Below are positions 1 to 6,252 of a stretch of DNA of 12,802 bases, in pieces. The stretch spans positions 1 to 12,802 of the forward strand of contig DFHC01000060.1 of assembly GCA_002372575.1 (NCBI GenBank), written 5' to 3'. Under the pieces are notes generated by a model. It worked only from the letters and a program-made list of their open reading frames with translations, made no database searches and was not told the DNA's origin. This DNA comes from a bacterium UBA3734 (GTDB lineage: Bacteria > Bacteroidota > Bacteroidia > Bacteroidales > Bacteroidaceae). Every line of letters begins with the position of its first letter. Position 1 is the first letter of the stretch. Made by a program: the position numbers and the translations under genes.

Positions 1-249
1 GTCGATGCCCACGATGGCGTTGGCACCGAGTTCTCGGGCGCGTTCTGTCATCTCCTGCATCGAAGTGTCTTTGGCTTCGCGCAGCACGTGCTCGTAGGAG
101 CTGCTCCGACCGCCCACGAAATCGCGGATGCTGGCCTTGATGTCTTTCCAGAAATTGGCTCCGATGATGGTTTCGCCAGTCACCACGCCTTTGTACTCAC
201 GAATTTGACGCCCCTCAATGGTCGGGGTTGTCGAAAGAATCATTTCCAT
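1..249 (-). CDS. UPF0145 / YbjQ-like protein, C-terminus cut off by window edge
   Basis: The first 83 residues are visible, read leftward from an ATG at 247-249; the gene continues beyond base 1. The protein begins [13 protein letters not shown] and contains [20 protein letters not shown], a region rich in Ser and Arg ([11 protein letters not shown]), and then [17 protein letters not shown]. These are hallmarks of the YbjQ/UPF0145 family, small (about 105 residue) cytosolic proteins thought to form pentameric rings, with no settled function; some are described as putative heavy-metal-binding proteins. A second in-frame ATG at 241-243 gives MILSTTPT, closer to the usual family start, so the true start may be two codons later. 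It lies 67 bases downstream of mnmA on the same strand. I see no TAnnTTTG promoter in the gap, only a GTTAA-rich tandem repeat, so it may be co-transcribed with mnmA. Confidence 0.88.
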   Translation of the reverse strand, partial: MEMILSTTPTIEGRQIREYKGVVTGETIIGANFWKDIKASIRDFVGGRSSSYEHVLREAKDTSMQEMTERARELGANAIVGID

Positions 250-316
250 AACTTTTAACTCTTTTAACGTTTAACTTCTTAACCCTTTAACGTTTAACTC
301 CTTAACCCTTTAACTC
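250..316. repeat. GTTAA-rich tandem repeat between mnmA and the YbjQ-like gene
   Basis: The whole gap consists of imperfect repeats. Two adjacent 23-base units, 268-290 and 291-313, differ at a single base. On the minus strand the tract reads as about eight copies of GTTAA separated by 2-4 purine-rich bases. It fills the space from the mnmA stop codon to the start codon of the next gene, so it forms the immediate upstream region of the YbjQ-like gene. Copy number could vary by slippage. No hairpin or terminator is apparent. Confidence 0.85.
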
Positions 317-1459
317 TTAATCCTCACCCGAAATCTCCCCCGACCCAAAACAGCGGTGGAAATCGCGGTCATAAACCACGCAGAACTGCCCGGGAGCCAC
401 GCCCTGCACCCAGCGGTCGGCATGCATCAGGTAGCGGCCGTCGCCGAGGTCGTCGGCAGTGCCGATGAAAAAGTCGGGCGTGTGGCGCACCTTGAATGTC
501 ACCTCGCGGGGCAGCGGCTTGCCCGTGGGCGTGAGGAAATGGAAATCCTTGATGGGAAACTCCATGCGATGCGCCTTGATGGGCTCGTAGCCTTTAACGA
601 CGTATAAAATGTTTCGTTCGATGTCTTTTTTCACCACGTTCCATGGTCCGCCGCCCAGTCCGAGGCCCTTGCGCTGGCCGATGGTGTGGAACCAGTGGCC
701 TTTGTGTTGTCCGAGAATCTGATTGGTTTCAATGTCGATGATGTCGCCGGGCTGTTCGCCGAGATAGCGGCGCAGATAGTCGTTGTAGTTGAGTTTTCCG
801 AGGAAGCAGATTCCCTGCGAGTCCTTCCTATGGGCGTTTACGAGGTGTTCGCGCTCGGCAATGGCCCGAACCTCCTCTTTCCGCAGGTGGCCGATGGGGA
901 AAAGTGCCTTTTGCAGCTGCCAGTCGTAGAGTTGCGCAAGGAAATCGGTCTGGTCTTTCACCAAATCTGGGCTTGTGCAAAGCCATTTCAAAGGACGATT
1001 GCCGGTTTCGGTGGCCTCCCCTAATTGGGGGAGGTTGGAGGGGGCTTCGATTTCCGTCTGTGCATAGTGACCCGTGGCGATGAGGTCGTAGTCGTGGCCG
1101 CGCTTGCGGTCGAAAGCTCCGAATTTGATGAGGCGGTTGCACATCACGTCAGGGTTGGGCGTGCGACCGTTGCGCACGGAATCCATCGTGTAGCGCGTCA
1201 CCTCGTCCCAATAGTCGCGATGGCAATCTACCACCTCAAGCCCCACGCCGTAGCGTCGGCAGAGCGTCGTGGCCATCTCCAAATCCTCCTCGGCGGCGCA
1301 GTCCCATTCGTCAGATCCGTCGTCCTCGGGACCGATGCGAATGTAGAAACAGTCGGGGCGTATGCCCTGCTCCGTCAGCAGATGCAGCGCCACGGCACTA
1401 TCCACGCCGCCCGAAAGCAGCAGTGCAACGCGTTTCTGATGGAGATTTTCAGTTTTCAT
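317..1459 (-). CDS. mnmA: tRNA-specific 2-thiouridylase MnmA
   Basis: MnmA adenylates U34 of tRNA-Lys, -Glu and -Gln and replaces its 2-oxygen with sulfur relayed by persulfide carriers. The 380-residue protein shows the PP-loop SGGVDS at 16-21, the first catalytic cysteine in PNPDVMCNRLIKFG (Cys107), the second in DSQGICFLG (Cys218), and the conserved WFHTIGQRKGLGLGGGPW segment. The ATG at 1457-1459 was chosen because it places the PP-loop 16 residues in. The reading frame continues upstream to 1549, but that extension overlaps promoter DNA. A TATTTTTG promoter box lies only four bases before the ATG, so the mRNA would be leaderless or nearly so. Residues about 138-153 (EAPSNLPQLGEATETG) are an extra loop relative to MnmA proteins as I know them, encoded by a GC-rich palindrome (1001-1048). 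The gene is divergent from queC, another tRNA wobble-base modification system. Confidence 0.96.
   Translation of the reverse strand: MKTENLHQKRVALLLSGGVDSAVALHLLTEQGIRPDCFYIRIGPEDDGSDEWDCAAEEDLEMATTLCRRYGVGLEVVDCHRDYWDEVTRYTMDSVRNGRTPNPDVMCNRLIKFGAFDRKRGHDYDLIATGHYAQTEIEAPSNLPQLGEATETGNRPLKWLCTSPDLVKDQTDFLAQLYDWQLQKALFPIGHLRKEEVRAIAEREHLVNAHRKDSQGICFLGKLNYNDYLRRYLGEQPGDIIDIETNQILGQHKGHWFHTIGQRKGLGLGGGPWNVVKKDIERNILYVVKGYEPIKAHRMEFPIKDFHFLTPTGKPLPREVTFKVRHTPDFFIGTADDLGDGRYLMHADRWVQGVAPGQFCVVYDRDFHRCFGSGEISGED
1001..1048. repeat. Palindromic element inserted in frame within mnmA
   Basis: Within mnmA, CCTCCCC (1015-1021) and GGGGAGG (1028-1034) form a perfect 7-base-pair hairpin with a 6-base loop, followed on the plus strand by TTGGAGGGGGCT (1035-1046). 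It codes for about 16 residues that look extra compared with typical MnmA, lying just after GHYAQTE and before the conserved LCTSPDLVKDQTDF segment. The last 12 bases recur exactly at the end of an extra segment in the HD-domain gene (around 9552-9563). I infer a short palindromic repeat element tolerated in a surface loop. Confidence 0.55.
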
Positions 1460-1463
1460 GCTG

Positions 1464-1494
1464 CAAAAATACGAATAAAAATGAAGATTTGGAA
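1464..1494 (-). promoter_or_regulatory. Predicted mnmA promoter
   Basis: On the minus strand TATTTTTG (1464-1471) matches the Bacteroidota -7 box TAnnTTTG. Twenty bases upstream is ATTC, a weak match to the -33 TTG. The box ends four bases before the mnmA ATG, so transcription would start at or just before the start codon. Confidence 0.5.
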
Positions 1495-1502
1495 TAAAAA
1501 TG

Positions 1503-1533
1503 GATAGAAATTGGCAAAAAAAGTGTACCTTTG
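1503..1533 (+). promoter_or_regulatory. Predicted promoter of the queCDEF operon
   Basis: TACCTTTG at 1526-1533 is a perfect TAnnTTTG -7 box. The -33 position (about 1503-1505) is poor; TTGG occurs at 1511-1514, too close for the canonical spacing. Transcription would begin near 1538, giving a leader of about 70 bases that carries a hairpin and the preQ1 aptamer. The -33 regions of this promoter and of the divergent mnmA promoter lie about ten bases apart. Confidence 0.65.
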
Positions 1534-1542
1534 CACCCGATT

Positions 1543-1563
1543 TCCGCATTGATGCGGATTTTT
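1543..1563 (+). promoter_or_regulatory. 5' leader hairpin followed by U-run, ahead of the preQ1 aptamer
   Basis: TCCGCAT and ATGCGGA (1543-1549 and 1552-1558) are perfect inverted repeats separated by TG. As RNA this gives a six-pair stem closed by a UUGA loop, followed by UUUUU (1559-1563). It begins a few bases after the predicted transcription start. It resembles a small terminator or an RNA-stabilising 5' hairpin, or the DNA could be an operator. Which of these applies cannot be decided from sequence. Confidence 0.5.
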
Positions 1564-1568
1564 ACAAC

Positions 1569-1603
1569 AGGGGTACTTGCTCAACCCCCTTTAACAAAAC
1601 AAG
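1569..1603 (+). promoter_or_regulatory. preQ1 class-I riboswitch in the queC leader
   Basis: P1 pairs AGGGG (1569-1573) with CCCCT (1586-1590). The loop carries CTTG (1576-1579), which pairs with CAAG at the end of the A-rich tail (1600-1603), forming the H-type pseudoknot. The tail TTAACAAAACAAG (1591-1603) is identical to the tail I recall for the Thermoanaerobacter tengcongensis aptamer. Aligning to that structure, U1574, C1585 and A1599 take the places of the preQ1-contacting U6, C15 and A29, and G1579-C1600 the pair above the ligand. The aptamer ends four bases before the queC ATG and no terminator follows it. Ligand binding should therefore lock up the ribosome-binding region and repress translation of the preQ1 pathway. 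Confidence 0.93.
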
Positions 1604-1607
1604 AAAT

Positions 1608-2282
1608 ATGAAAAAAAACACTTTACCGTCTGCGGATTCGGTGATTATCTACTCCGGCGGACTCGATTCCACGACGCTCCTCTACGAAGAGCAGCGACGC
1701 ATTGCCTTGGCCGTTACCTTCGACTATGGCAGCAATCACGGCATTCGCGAACAGGAATGCGCGCGCTACCACTGCCAACGCCTTGGCATCGAACATCTTG
1801 TGATTAACCTCAGTTTCATGGGGCAGTACTTTTCCTCGTCGCTCACGAGCGGTGCCGACGCCATCCCCACGGGCAGCTACGACGCTGAAAACATGCGCTC
1901 CACCGTCGTGCCGTTCCGCAATGGAATCATGCTTAGCGTGGCTTGCGGACTGGCCGAGAGCCGCGGCCTGAAGCGCGTGCTGATGGCCAACCACGGCGGC
2001 GACCACGCCATCTATCCCGACTGTACGCCGCACTTCGTTGAGACGATGAATGCGGCCATGCAGGCAGGTACCTACGAGGGCGTCGTCTTAGACTCGCCCT
2101 ACACCCATCTCACGAAGGCCGACATCTTGCGACGGGGCGCGCAGCTCGGCATCGACTATGCCCACACGTATTCTTGCTATTGCGGCAACGAAATCCACTG
2201 CGGTCGCTGTGCCACGTGTGTGGAACGGCGCGAGGCTTTCGCCCAGACGGGCATCGAGGACCCTACGCAGTATGATGTTTAA
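1608..2282 (+). CDS. queC: 7-cyano-7-deazaguanine (preQ0) synthase QueC
   Basis: QueC converts 7-carboxy-7-deazaguanine to preQ0 using ATP and ammonia. The 224-residue protein, a normal family length, has the PP-loop SGGLDS at 16-21, the segment IPTGSYDAENMRSTVVPFRN typical of QueC, GGDHAIYPDC, and a C-terminal zinc site with Cys190, Cys198, Cys201 and Cys204 (SCYCGNEIHCGRCATCVER), plus an extra Cys192. The ATG at 1608 was chosen because it immediately follows the preQ1 riboswitch; an upstream in-frame ATG at 1500 lies before the predicted transcription start. It is the first gene of queC-queD-queE-queF, with 18 bases to queD. Expression is expected to fall when preQ1 is abundant. Confidence 0.97.
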   Translation: MKKNTLPSADSVIIYSGGLDSTTLLYEEQRRIALAVTFDYGSNHGIREQECARYHCQRLGIEHLVINLSFMGQYFSSSLTSGADAIPTGSYDAENMRSTVVPFRNGIMLSVACGLAESRGLKRVLMANHGGDHAIYPDCTPHFVETMNAAMQAGTYEGVVLDSPYTHLTKADILRRGAQLGIDYAHTYSCYCGNEIHCGRCATCVERREAFAQTGIEDPTQYDV

Positions 2283-2300
2283 AAAACGAATTCCAAAGTC

Positions 2301-2636
2301 ATGTATTATATCCAGAAAACCATAGAAATTTCGAGTGCACACCGTCTGCAACTCGACTATCCCAGCAAGTGTACGCAGTTACACGGTCATAACTGGACTA
2401 TCACCGTCTATTGCCGTGCCCGCGAGCTCAACCACAACGGCATGGTGGTCGATTTTACGGAAATCAAGCGACTCATCAAGGGACCGCTCGACCACAAAGT
2501 GCTCAACGACGTCATTCCCTGCAACCCCACGGCCGAGAACCTCGCCCGCTGGTGTTGCGAGCAGATTCCCTGTTGCTATCGCGTGGATGTGAAAGAGAGC
2601 GAGGGCAACGTGGCCACCTACGAAATCGACGAGTGA
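2301..2636 (+). CDS. queD: 6-carboxy-5,6,7,8-tetrahydropterin synthase QueD
   Basis: QueD turns 7,8-dihydroneopterin triphosphate into 6-carboxytetrahydropterin, releasing acetaldehyde and triphosphate. The 111-residue protein is of the 6-pyruvoyltetrahydropterin-synthase fold. Visible are the zinc-binding histidines His14 (SSAHRL), His28 and His30 (LHGHNW), the catalytic Cys24 in KCTQLHGH, the VVDFTEIK segment, the LDHKVLND catalytic Asp/His pair (64-65), NPTAENLA and the C-terminal VKESEGNVATYE with the pterin-anchoring glutamate. The single-domain length is usual. Its stop codon overlaps the queE start by one base (TGATG), indicating translational coupling. The substrate comes from GTP cyclohydrolase I (FolE), which is not in this window. 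Confidence 0.96.
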   Translation: MYYIQKTIEISSAHRLQLDYPSKCTQLHGHNWTITVYCRARELNHNGMVVDFTEIKRLIKGPLDHKVLNDVIPCNPTAENLARWCCEQIPCCYRVDVKESEGNVATYEIDE

Positions 2637-3223
2637 TGCGCGTAAACGAGATTTTCCATTCGCTTCAAGGCGAGGGCTACAATAGCGGCACACCCGCCGT
2701 CTTCATCCGTTTCAGCGGATGCAATTTGCAGTGTCCGTTTTGCGACACGCAGCACGAGAGCGGCACGGAAATGACCGAGCAGGAAGTCGTCGAGGCCGTA
2801 AAATACCTCGCTCCTCGCTCCTCGCTCCTCGTCGTCACTGGAGGAGAACCCGCGCTGCAGCTCACTGCGTCGCTCGTCGATGCGTTGCATGAAATCGGGA
2901 AACGAGTGGCCGTGGAGACCAACGGAACGCTGCCGCTGCCGCCGAATGTCGATTGGATTACGCTCTCGCCCAAAAACGCATGGCTGGGCGACGAGGCTAT
3001 GCCTGTGCTCACCCGCGCCGACGAGCTGAAAGTGCTCTACGACGGCTCTTGCGACCCTTCCGTCTTCGATTCCATCGTCGCCACTCACCGCTTCCTGCAG
3101 CCGATGGACACGGGCGACGCTAACCGCAACGCCGACCTGATGCAACAAGCCGCCGACTACTGCTTGCAGCATCCGCAGTGGCGACTCTCCCTTCAGATTC
3201 ATAAAATCTTAAACATACGATAA
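2636..3223 (+). CDS. queE: 7-carboxy-7-deazaguanine synthase QueE (radical SAM)
   Basis: QueE rearranges 6-carboxytetrahydropterin to 7-carboxy-7-deazaguanine by radical SAM chemistry. The 195-residue protein starts [18 protein letters not shown], the family N-terminus. It has the [4Fe-4S] motif CX3CX2C at Cys29, Cys33 and Cys36 ([10 protein letters not shown]), the SAM-binding [16 protein letters not shown], and ends in [11 protein letters not shown]. The ATG at 2636 overlaps the queD stop codon; the open frame upstream merely shadows queD. Just before the GGEP motif, a 7-base tandem repeat (2807-2831) encodes APRSSLL. Because 7 is not a multiple of 3, gain or loss of one unit would frameshift the gene. 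Confidence 0.96.
   Translation: MRVNEIFHSLQGEGYNSGTPAVFIRFSGCNLQCPFCDTQHESGTEMTEQEVVEAVKYLAPRSSLLVVTGGEPALQLTASLVDALHEIGKRVAVETNGTLPLPPNVDWITLSPKNAWLGDEAMPVLTRADELKVLYDGSCDPSVFDSIVATHRFLQPMDTGDANRNADLMQQAADYCLQHPQWRLSLQIHKILNIR
2807..2831 (+). repeat. 7-base tandem repeat (CTCGCTC, 3.6 copies) inside queE
   Basis: Three perfect copies of CTCGCTC (2807-2813, 2814-2820, 2821-2827) are followed by CTCG. They encode part of a loop (LAPRSSLL) directly ahead of the strand leading into the GGEP motif. Slippage by one unit shifts the reading frame. Confidence 0.85.
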
Positions 3224-3227
3224 TCTC

Positions 3228-3683
3228 ATGGAAAGAAACCAAGAACATCTGCAGCAATTAGGCCAAAAAGTCCAAATTCCTGCCGACTACGCCCCCGAAG
3301 TGCTCGAAACCTTTGAAAACGTCCATCCCGACAACGATTATTGGGTGCGATTCAACTGTCCGGAGTTCACGACGCTCTGTCCCATCACGGGGCAGCCCGA
3401 TTTCGCTGAAATCCGCATCGCCTACGTGCCTGCCGAGCGCATGGTGGAGTCGAAAAGCCTGAAACTCTATCTTTTCTCGTTCCGCAACCACGGCGATTTC
3501 CACGAAGACTGCGTGAACACGATTGTGAAAGACCTTGTGCGACTGATGCAGCCGAAATACCTCGAAGTGCGCGGCCTGTTCACGCCACGCGGCGGCATCA
3601 GCATCTGGCCCTACGCCAACTATGGGCAGCCCGGCACGAAGTGGGAACAGCTTGCCGAACAGCGGCTGATGCAGCAGGAATAA
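3228..3683 (+). CDS. queF: NADPH-dependent 7-cyano-7-deazaguanine (preQ0) reductase QueF
   Basis: QueF reduces the nitrile of preQ0 to the aminomethyl group of preQ1, using two NADPH. The 151-residue protein is the short unimodular type. It shows the nucleophile Cys51 and the acid Asp58 in [13 protein letters not shown], the QueF motif [15 protein letters not shown] (74-88), and Glu93 of GDFHED, which binds the substrate. It starts four bases after queE. Because the product preQ1 is the riboswitch ligand, this gene closes the feedback loop. Tgt, QueA and QueG/QueH, which complete queuosine, are not in the window. The gene ends 15 bases from a convergent lipoprotein gene, and I see no hairpin terminator between them. 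Confidence 0.97.
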   Translation: MERNQEHLQQLGQKVQIPADYAPEVLETFENVHPDNDYWVRFNCPEFTTLCPITGQPDFAEIRIAYVPAERMVESKSLKLYLFSFRNHGDFHEDCVNTIVKDLVRLMQPKYLEVRGLFTPRGGISIWPYANYGQPGTKWEQLAEQRLMQQE

Positions 3684-3698
3684 AATAGAGAAAAAAGA

Positions 3699-4496
3699 TT
3701 AGTTTTTCATCGCTCGGCGCAGGCGTTCTTCGGCCTTCTGTCGGGCGATTTTGTTGATGTCGTCCTTGTTCGTGTGGCGATAGTAGCTGCGCGTTGCGCC
3801 CTCGCTACCGAGCACGAGCGAGTCGCCGCGCAGGTAGAGGATGTCGCAGGTGTCGTTGCGCGTGCTCACCATCTCCATTTCGTCGCTGTCGGCCTTGCGG
3901 CGGAAGTCGCCGCTGGTCATCACGAGCTTGCCGTTGAGAATGTGCCACTCGGTGAAGAAGCGCAGCTGCGGATATTCCACGGGACTCTTGCTCTCCAGTG
4001 CGCTCTCGGGCCTGACGTAGCCCACGCTCTGCGCCGTCCATTGGCGTTTGAGCGAGAAACCGTATTCGCGCGGAATGAAGTATTCTTGTTTCACGGAGTC
4101 GGGCACTTCGCGAACGAGCCGCGGCATCACCACGTAGCACCACGTGCCCTTCAGCTCGTCGAGGTCCACCACGAGGTCGGCCACGGTCGAGTCCTCGGCG
4201 TTGCGCACGAGGCCAATCCAGTCGCCCACGCTCAGGCTGCCGTGGACTTTCTGTCGGCGATGCGCCTCGATGACGTTGTAGCTGACGGGGTCGCGTCCGT
4301 CGGTCGGCAGCAGCACGACCACGGAGTCGCCCGAGCCCTCGCAGGCCAGCCCGTAGATGGTGCTGTCGCCCTCGAGCAGCAGTTCTTCGCTTGTTTTTCC
4401 CTCGGAGCTCGGCGAGGCCATTTTCTCCTCTTGGCTTTTCTGTCCGCAGGCGAAAACGAGGCCGCAAAACAGCAGAATAACGATAGATTTCTTCAT
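3699..4496 (-). CDS. Putative lipoprotein of unknown function
   Basis: A 265-residue protein with an N-terminal lipoprotein signal (MKKSIVILLFCGLVFACGQ; lipidated residue probably Cys17), then a Ser/Glu-rich tether. The mature part has charged beta-strand-like segments, including LDELKGTWCYVVMP. The C-terminal half has YPQLRFFTEWHILNGKLVMTSGDFRRK and NDTCDILYLRGDSLVLGS, which resemble the GTW...L..G.L...S layout of lipocalin-like small barrels, but I do not recognise a named family. The last 25 residues are strongly basic (RQKAEERLRRAMKN). Its ATG overlaps the stop codon of the upstream hydrolase gene (ATGA), so the two are probably translated together. It is clearly more GC-rich than the hydrolase. 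Location is likely periplasm or outer membrane. Confidence 0.85.
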   Translation of the reverse strand: MKKSIVILLFCGLVFACGQKSQEEKMASPSSEGKTSEELLLEGDSTIYGLACEGSGDSVVVLLPTDGRDPVSYNVIEAHRRQKVHGSLSVGDWIGLVRNAEDSTVADLVVDLDELKGTWCYVVMPRLVREVPDSVKQEYFIPREYGFSLKRQWTAQSVGYVRPESALESKSPVEYPQLRFFTEWHILNGKLVMTSGDFRRKADSDEMEMVSTRNDTCDILYLRGDSLVLGSEGATRSYYRHTNKDDINKIARQKAEERLRRAMKN

Positions 4497-5620
4497 TTCT
4501 TTAAAAGATCTTTTCTATTTTCAATCCATGCAACCATATTTCGGCACAATTCAGAGAATCCCTTTCCGGCCTGATAGCCCTTATTTTGCTTTTTTTCATG
4601 ACGGACAAAATGCGGCATAAGTGGCTGAAAAATTCCGCCAGAATCTTCAAACGAGTGAGTGACGCTATCAATGGCGATGCTGTAGTAGTCGAGGTGTCTG
4701 TTTTCCATCAAAAATCGCTCTAAACCCTCTTGGTTTTCTTTGTATCTCATCAGGTTGTCATCTTTGGCATAGGCGATGAATACAGGACATTTTATAGTCG
4801 GAAAATAATCAGCCGGATTATATCGTATAAAGGCCAAATAGCGTTTGTCCTCTTCCGGTCTCCTGAAAACGTCCTTCACATACTCGTCTTCGCTTTGCTT
4901 GCCAAAGAAACTCTCCTTGCCGAGTTTTTGGGTTTCGTTTTCCCTGTAAAATCTTCGGGCCTCTGCTCTAAGTTTAGAAAAGGCCGTTTCATTGTCAGGA
5001 TTGTTTGCAAGGATGTGAATCGTTCGATATAGGTTGTATTTAAATAGCTTCATCTTCTGTGTAGGCACAATATGGGACAAGTATTCTAATCTTGAAACTT
5101 GTTGTGAATATGCGAATTGCTCTCCTGACAGACCGGAAGTTGCCAATAACAGCAGGAATTTCACTTCGGGATTTCGTGCTGTTTCAACAATGGATATGCT
5201 TCCTCCTTCACTGTGTCCGACAAGCCCGATTGGACGGTTCTGATTCTTTTTTAAGAAAGCTATTGCATCGTGCAAATCATCTGCTCCGTCGTGTATGGTA
5301 TATCGTCCGTCGTTGGGTTCTGAGTTGATGGTATCGGAAAAATTACGGTTATCGTATCGGAACGTGGCGATTCCGTACTTGTTCAGCGTGTCGGACAAGG
5401 CTTTGAAAAAGCCCCTGTAGTCTCTGCTTATTGGTTGCGGAGGGCTGACCAATACCAATAATGGTGCATTTGGAATTAAATTTTCAGGCTCGGACAGAAC
5501 ACCTCTCAAGGTCATTTTACCATTGAGAATGGAAAAGTCGATTTCGGTTGTTTTTGTTCCCTTTGAACATAATAACAGCGGAGTGCATATCAATAAAATG
5601 ATTATACTTAGTCTTTGCAT
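4493..5620 (-). CDS. Secreted alpha/beta hydrolase (serine hydrolase)
   Basis: A 375-residue protein with an N-terminal hydrophobic export signal (MQRLSIIILLICTPLLLCSKG). A cysteine follows LLL, but this is a poor lipobox. The core is an alpha/beta-hydrolase: LLVLVSPPQP near the oxyanion hole, GIATFRYDNRNFSD, the nucleophile elbow GHSEGG with Ser137, a helical lid region, the acid-bearing strand CPVFIAYAKDDNL, and a late histidine in VTHSFED. It resembles the S33/S9-like esterase-peptidase group; the substrate is unknown. The start was chosen for its signal peptide and its position downstream of a TATCTTTG promoter; an ATG at 5641, seven codons earlier and preceded by AGAAGG, is equally possible. 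The frame stays open to 5755, but that part covers the promoter. It is AT-richer than the downstream gene, which it overlaps by four bases. Confidence 0.9.
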   Translation of the reverse strand: MQRLSIIILLICTPLLLCSKGTKTTEIDFSILNGKMTLRGVLSEPENLIPNAPLLVLVSPPQPISRDYRGFFKALSDTLNKYGIATFRYDNRNFSDTINSEPNDGRYTIHDGADDLHDAIAFLKKNQNRPIGLVGHSEGGSISIVETARNPEVKFLLLLATSGLSGEQFAYSQQVSRLEYLSHIVPTQKMKLFKYNLYRTIHILANNPDNETAFSKLRAEARRFYRENETQKLGKESFFGKQSEDEYVKDVFRRPEEDKRYLAFIRYNPADYFPTIKCPVFIAYAKDDNLMRYKENQEGLERFLMENRHLDYYSIAIDSVTHSFEDSGGIFQPLMPHFVRHEKKQNKGYQAGKGFSELCRNMVAWIENRKDLLKK

Positions 5621-5666
5621 TGTTCTTGTTGTTGCCTCCATACACCTTCTATTTTGTAATTCACTT

Positions 5667-5719
5667 GCAAAGATAAAACAAAATAGCGAAACCGCCAAGG
5701 CTTTCGCAGGAATTTTGTG
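5667..5719 (-). promoter_or_regulatory. Promoter of the hydrolase gene; copy A of a duplicated promoter cassette
   Basis: On the minus strand there is TTG (5696-5698), a 20-base spacer and TATCTTTG (5668-5675), a textbook Bacteroidota promoter. The whole 53-base stretch, including about 20 bases upstream of -33, matches 6605-6657 at 43 of 53 positions without gaps. It sits in the 131-base gap after the nim-like gene, so the hydrolase and lipoprotein can be transcribed separately. Confidence 0.8.
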
Positions 5720-5751
5720 CGGGAAACCAAAAGATGCGACGTTCAAGGGCG

Positions 5752-6252
5752 TCATGCGCCACCCCTCTCCTGACGGACAAGTTCTATGGCTTCTTTGCCC
5801 GTGAGGTGTTCGATGTCCATTCGGATGATGAGCATACGGTCAAACCCTTTTTCTATTTCTTTCTGAAGGGCTTCCTCTTGGTTGGGGTTGTATTTTCGCC
5901 CTAACATTTGCGTCGCGGTCAGTTTCTCGGCGGGGTCGGAAAGAATCTTGATTCGCCCGAAAGCAATGATGCTCCTGAAGTACGTCGTATATTCGTCGCC
6001 GTGGACTTCATCCTTGTCAATGATGCAGAACGAGGCTTTCCCGTACTTGTTTATTGCATCAATTTTGTGGCCTGACAGGGCACTGTGAAAGAAGAGGCAG
6101 TTGTTTGCATACACGTAGCTAATGGGCACGGCATAGGGATAGTCGCCATCGCCGAGCAATGCCAGCGTTCCGGCAGTTGCGCGGTTTAGAATTTCCAGAC
6201 ATTTTTCCGTGGAAAGCTGTTGTCGCTTCCTTCTCATTTCCCTGAATTCCAT
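5752..6252 (-). CDS. Pyridoxamine 5'-phosphate oxidase-family flavoprotein, NimA-like
   Basis: A 166-residue protein starting MEFREMRRKRQQLS, then CLEILNRATAGTLALLGDGDYPYAVPISYVY, LFFHSALSGHKIDAI, ASFCIIDKDEVHG and YFRSIIAFGRIKIL. This is the split-barrel FMN-binding fold of the PNPOx-like group, and closest in style to the Nim proteins linked to 5-nitroimidazole resistance in Bacteroides, including a conserved SGHK (His62). Many chromosomal relatives have no shown role in resistance, so only the family is claimed. Its ATG follows the stop codon of the SMR exporter without a gap (TAAATG), so the two form one translational unit. It is followed by a 131-base gap with a separate promoter. Confidence 0.9.
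   Translation of the reverse strand: MEFREMRRKRQQLSTEKCLEILNRATAGTLALLGDGDYPYAVPISYVYANNCLFFHSALSGHKIDAINKYGKASFCIIDKDEVHGDEYTTYFRSIIAFGRIKILSDPAEKLTATQMLGRKYNPNQEEALQKEIEKGFDRMLIIRMDIEHLTGKEAIELVRQERGGA

Noticed and set aside
1460..1549. 30-residue N-terminal extension of MnmA
   Set aside because: It would be encoded by promoter DNA of mnmA itself and begins where the que leader lies; the PP-loop position favours the ATG at 1459.
3684..3698. Possible bidirectional terminator between queF and the convergent lipoprotein gene
   Set aside because: Only 15 bases of A-rich sequence with no inverted repeat.
3774..4574. Plus-strand and other-frame open frames across the lipoprotein gene
   Set aside because: The minus-strand frame has a proper lipoprotein signal and overlaps the upstream stop codon; the others have alanine/histidine or arginine-rich antisense composition.
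5621..5755. N-terminal extension of the hydrolase, whose first ATG overlaps the nim-like stop codon
   Set aside because: The extension covers a canonical promoter (5668-5698), and a normal signal peptide starts at 5620. The apparent protein similarity to the region upstream of the SMR gene is just the duplicated promoter read in frame.
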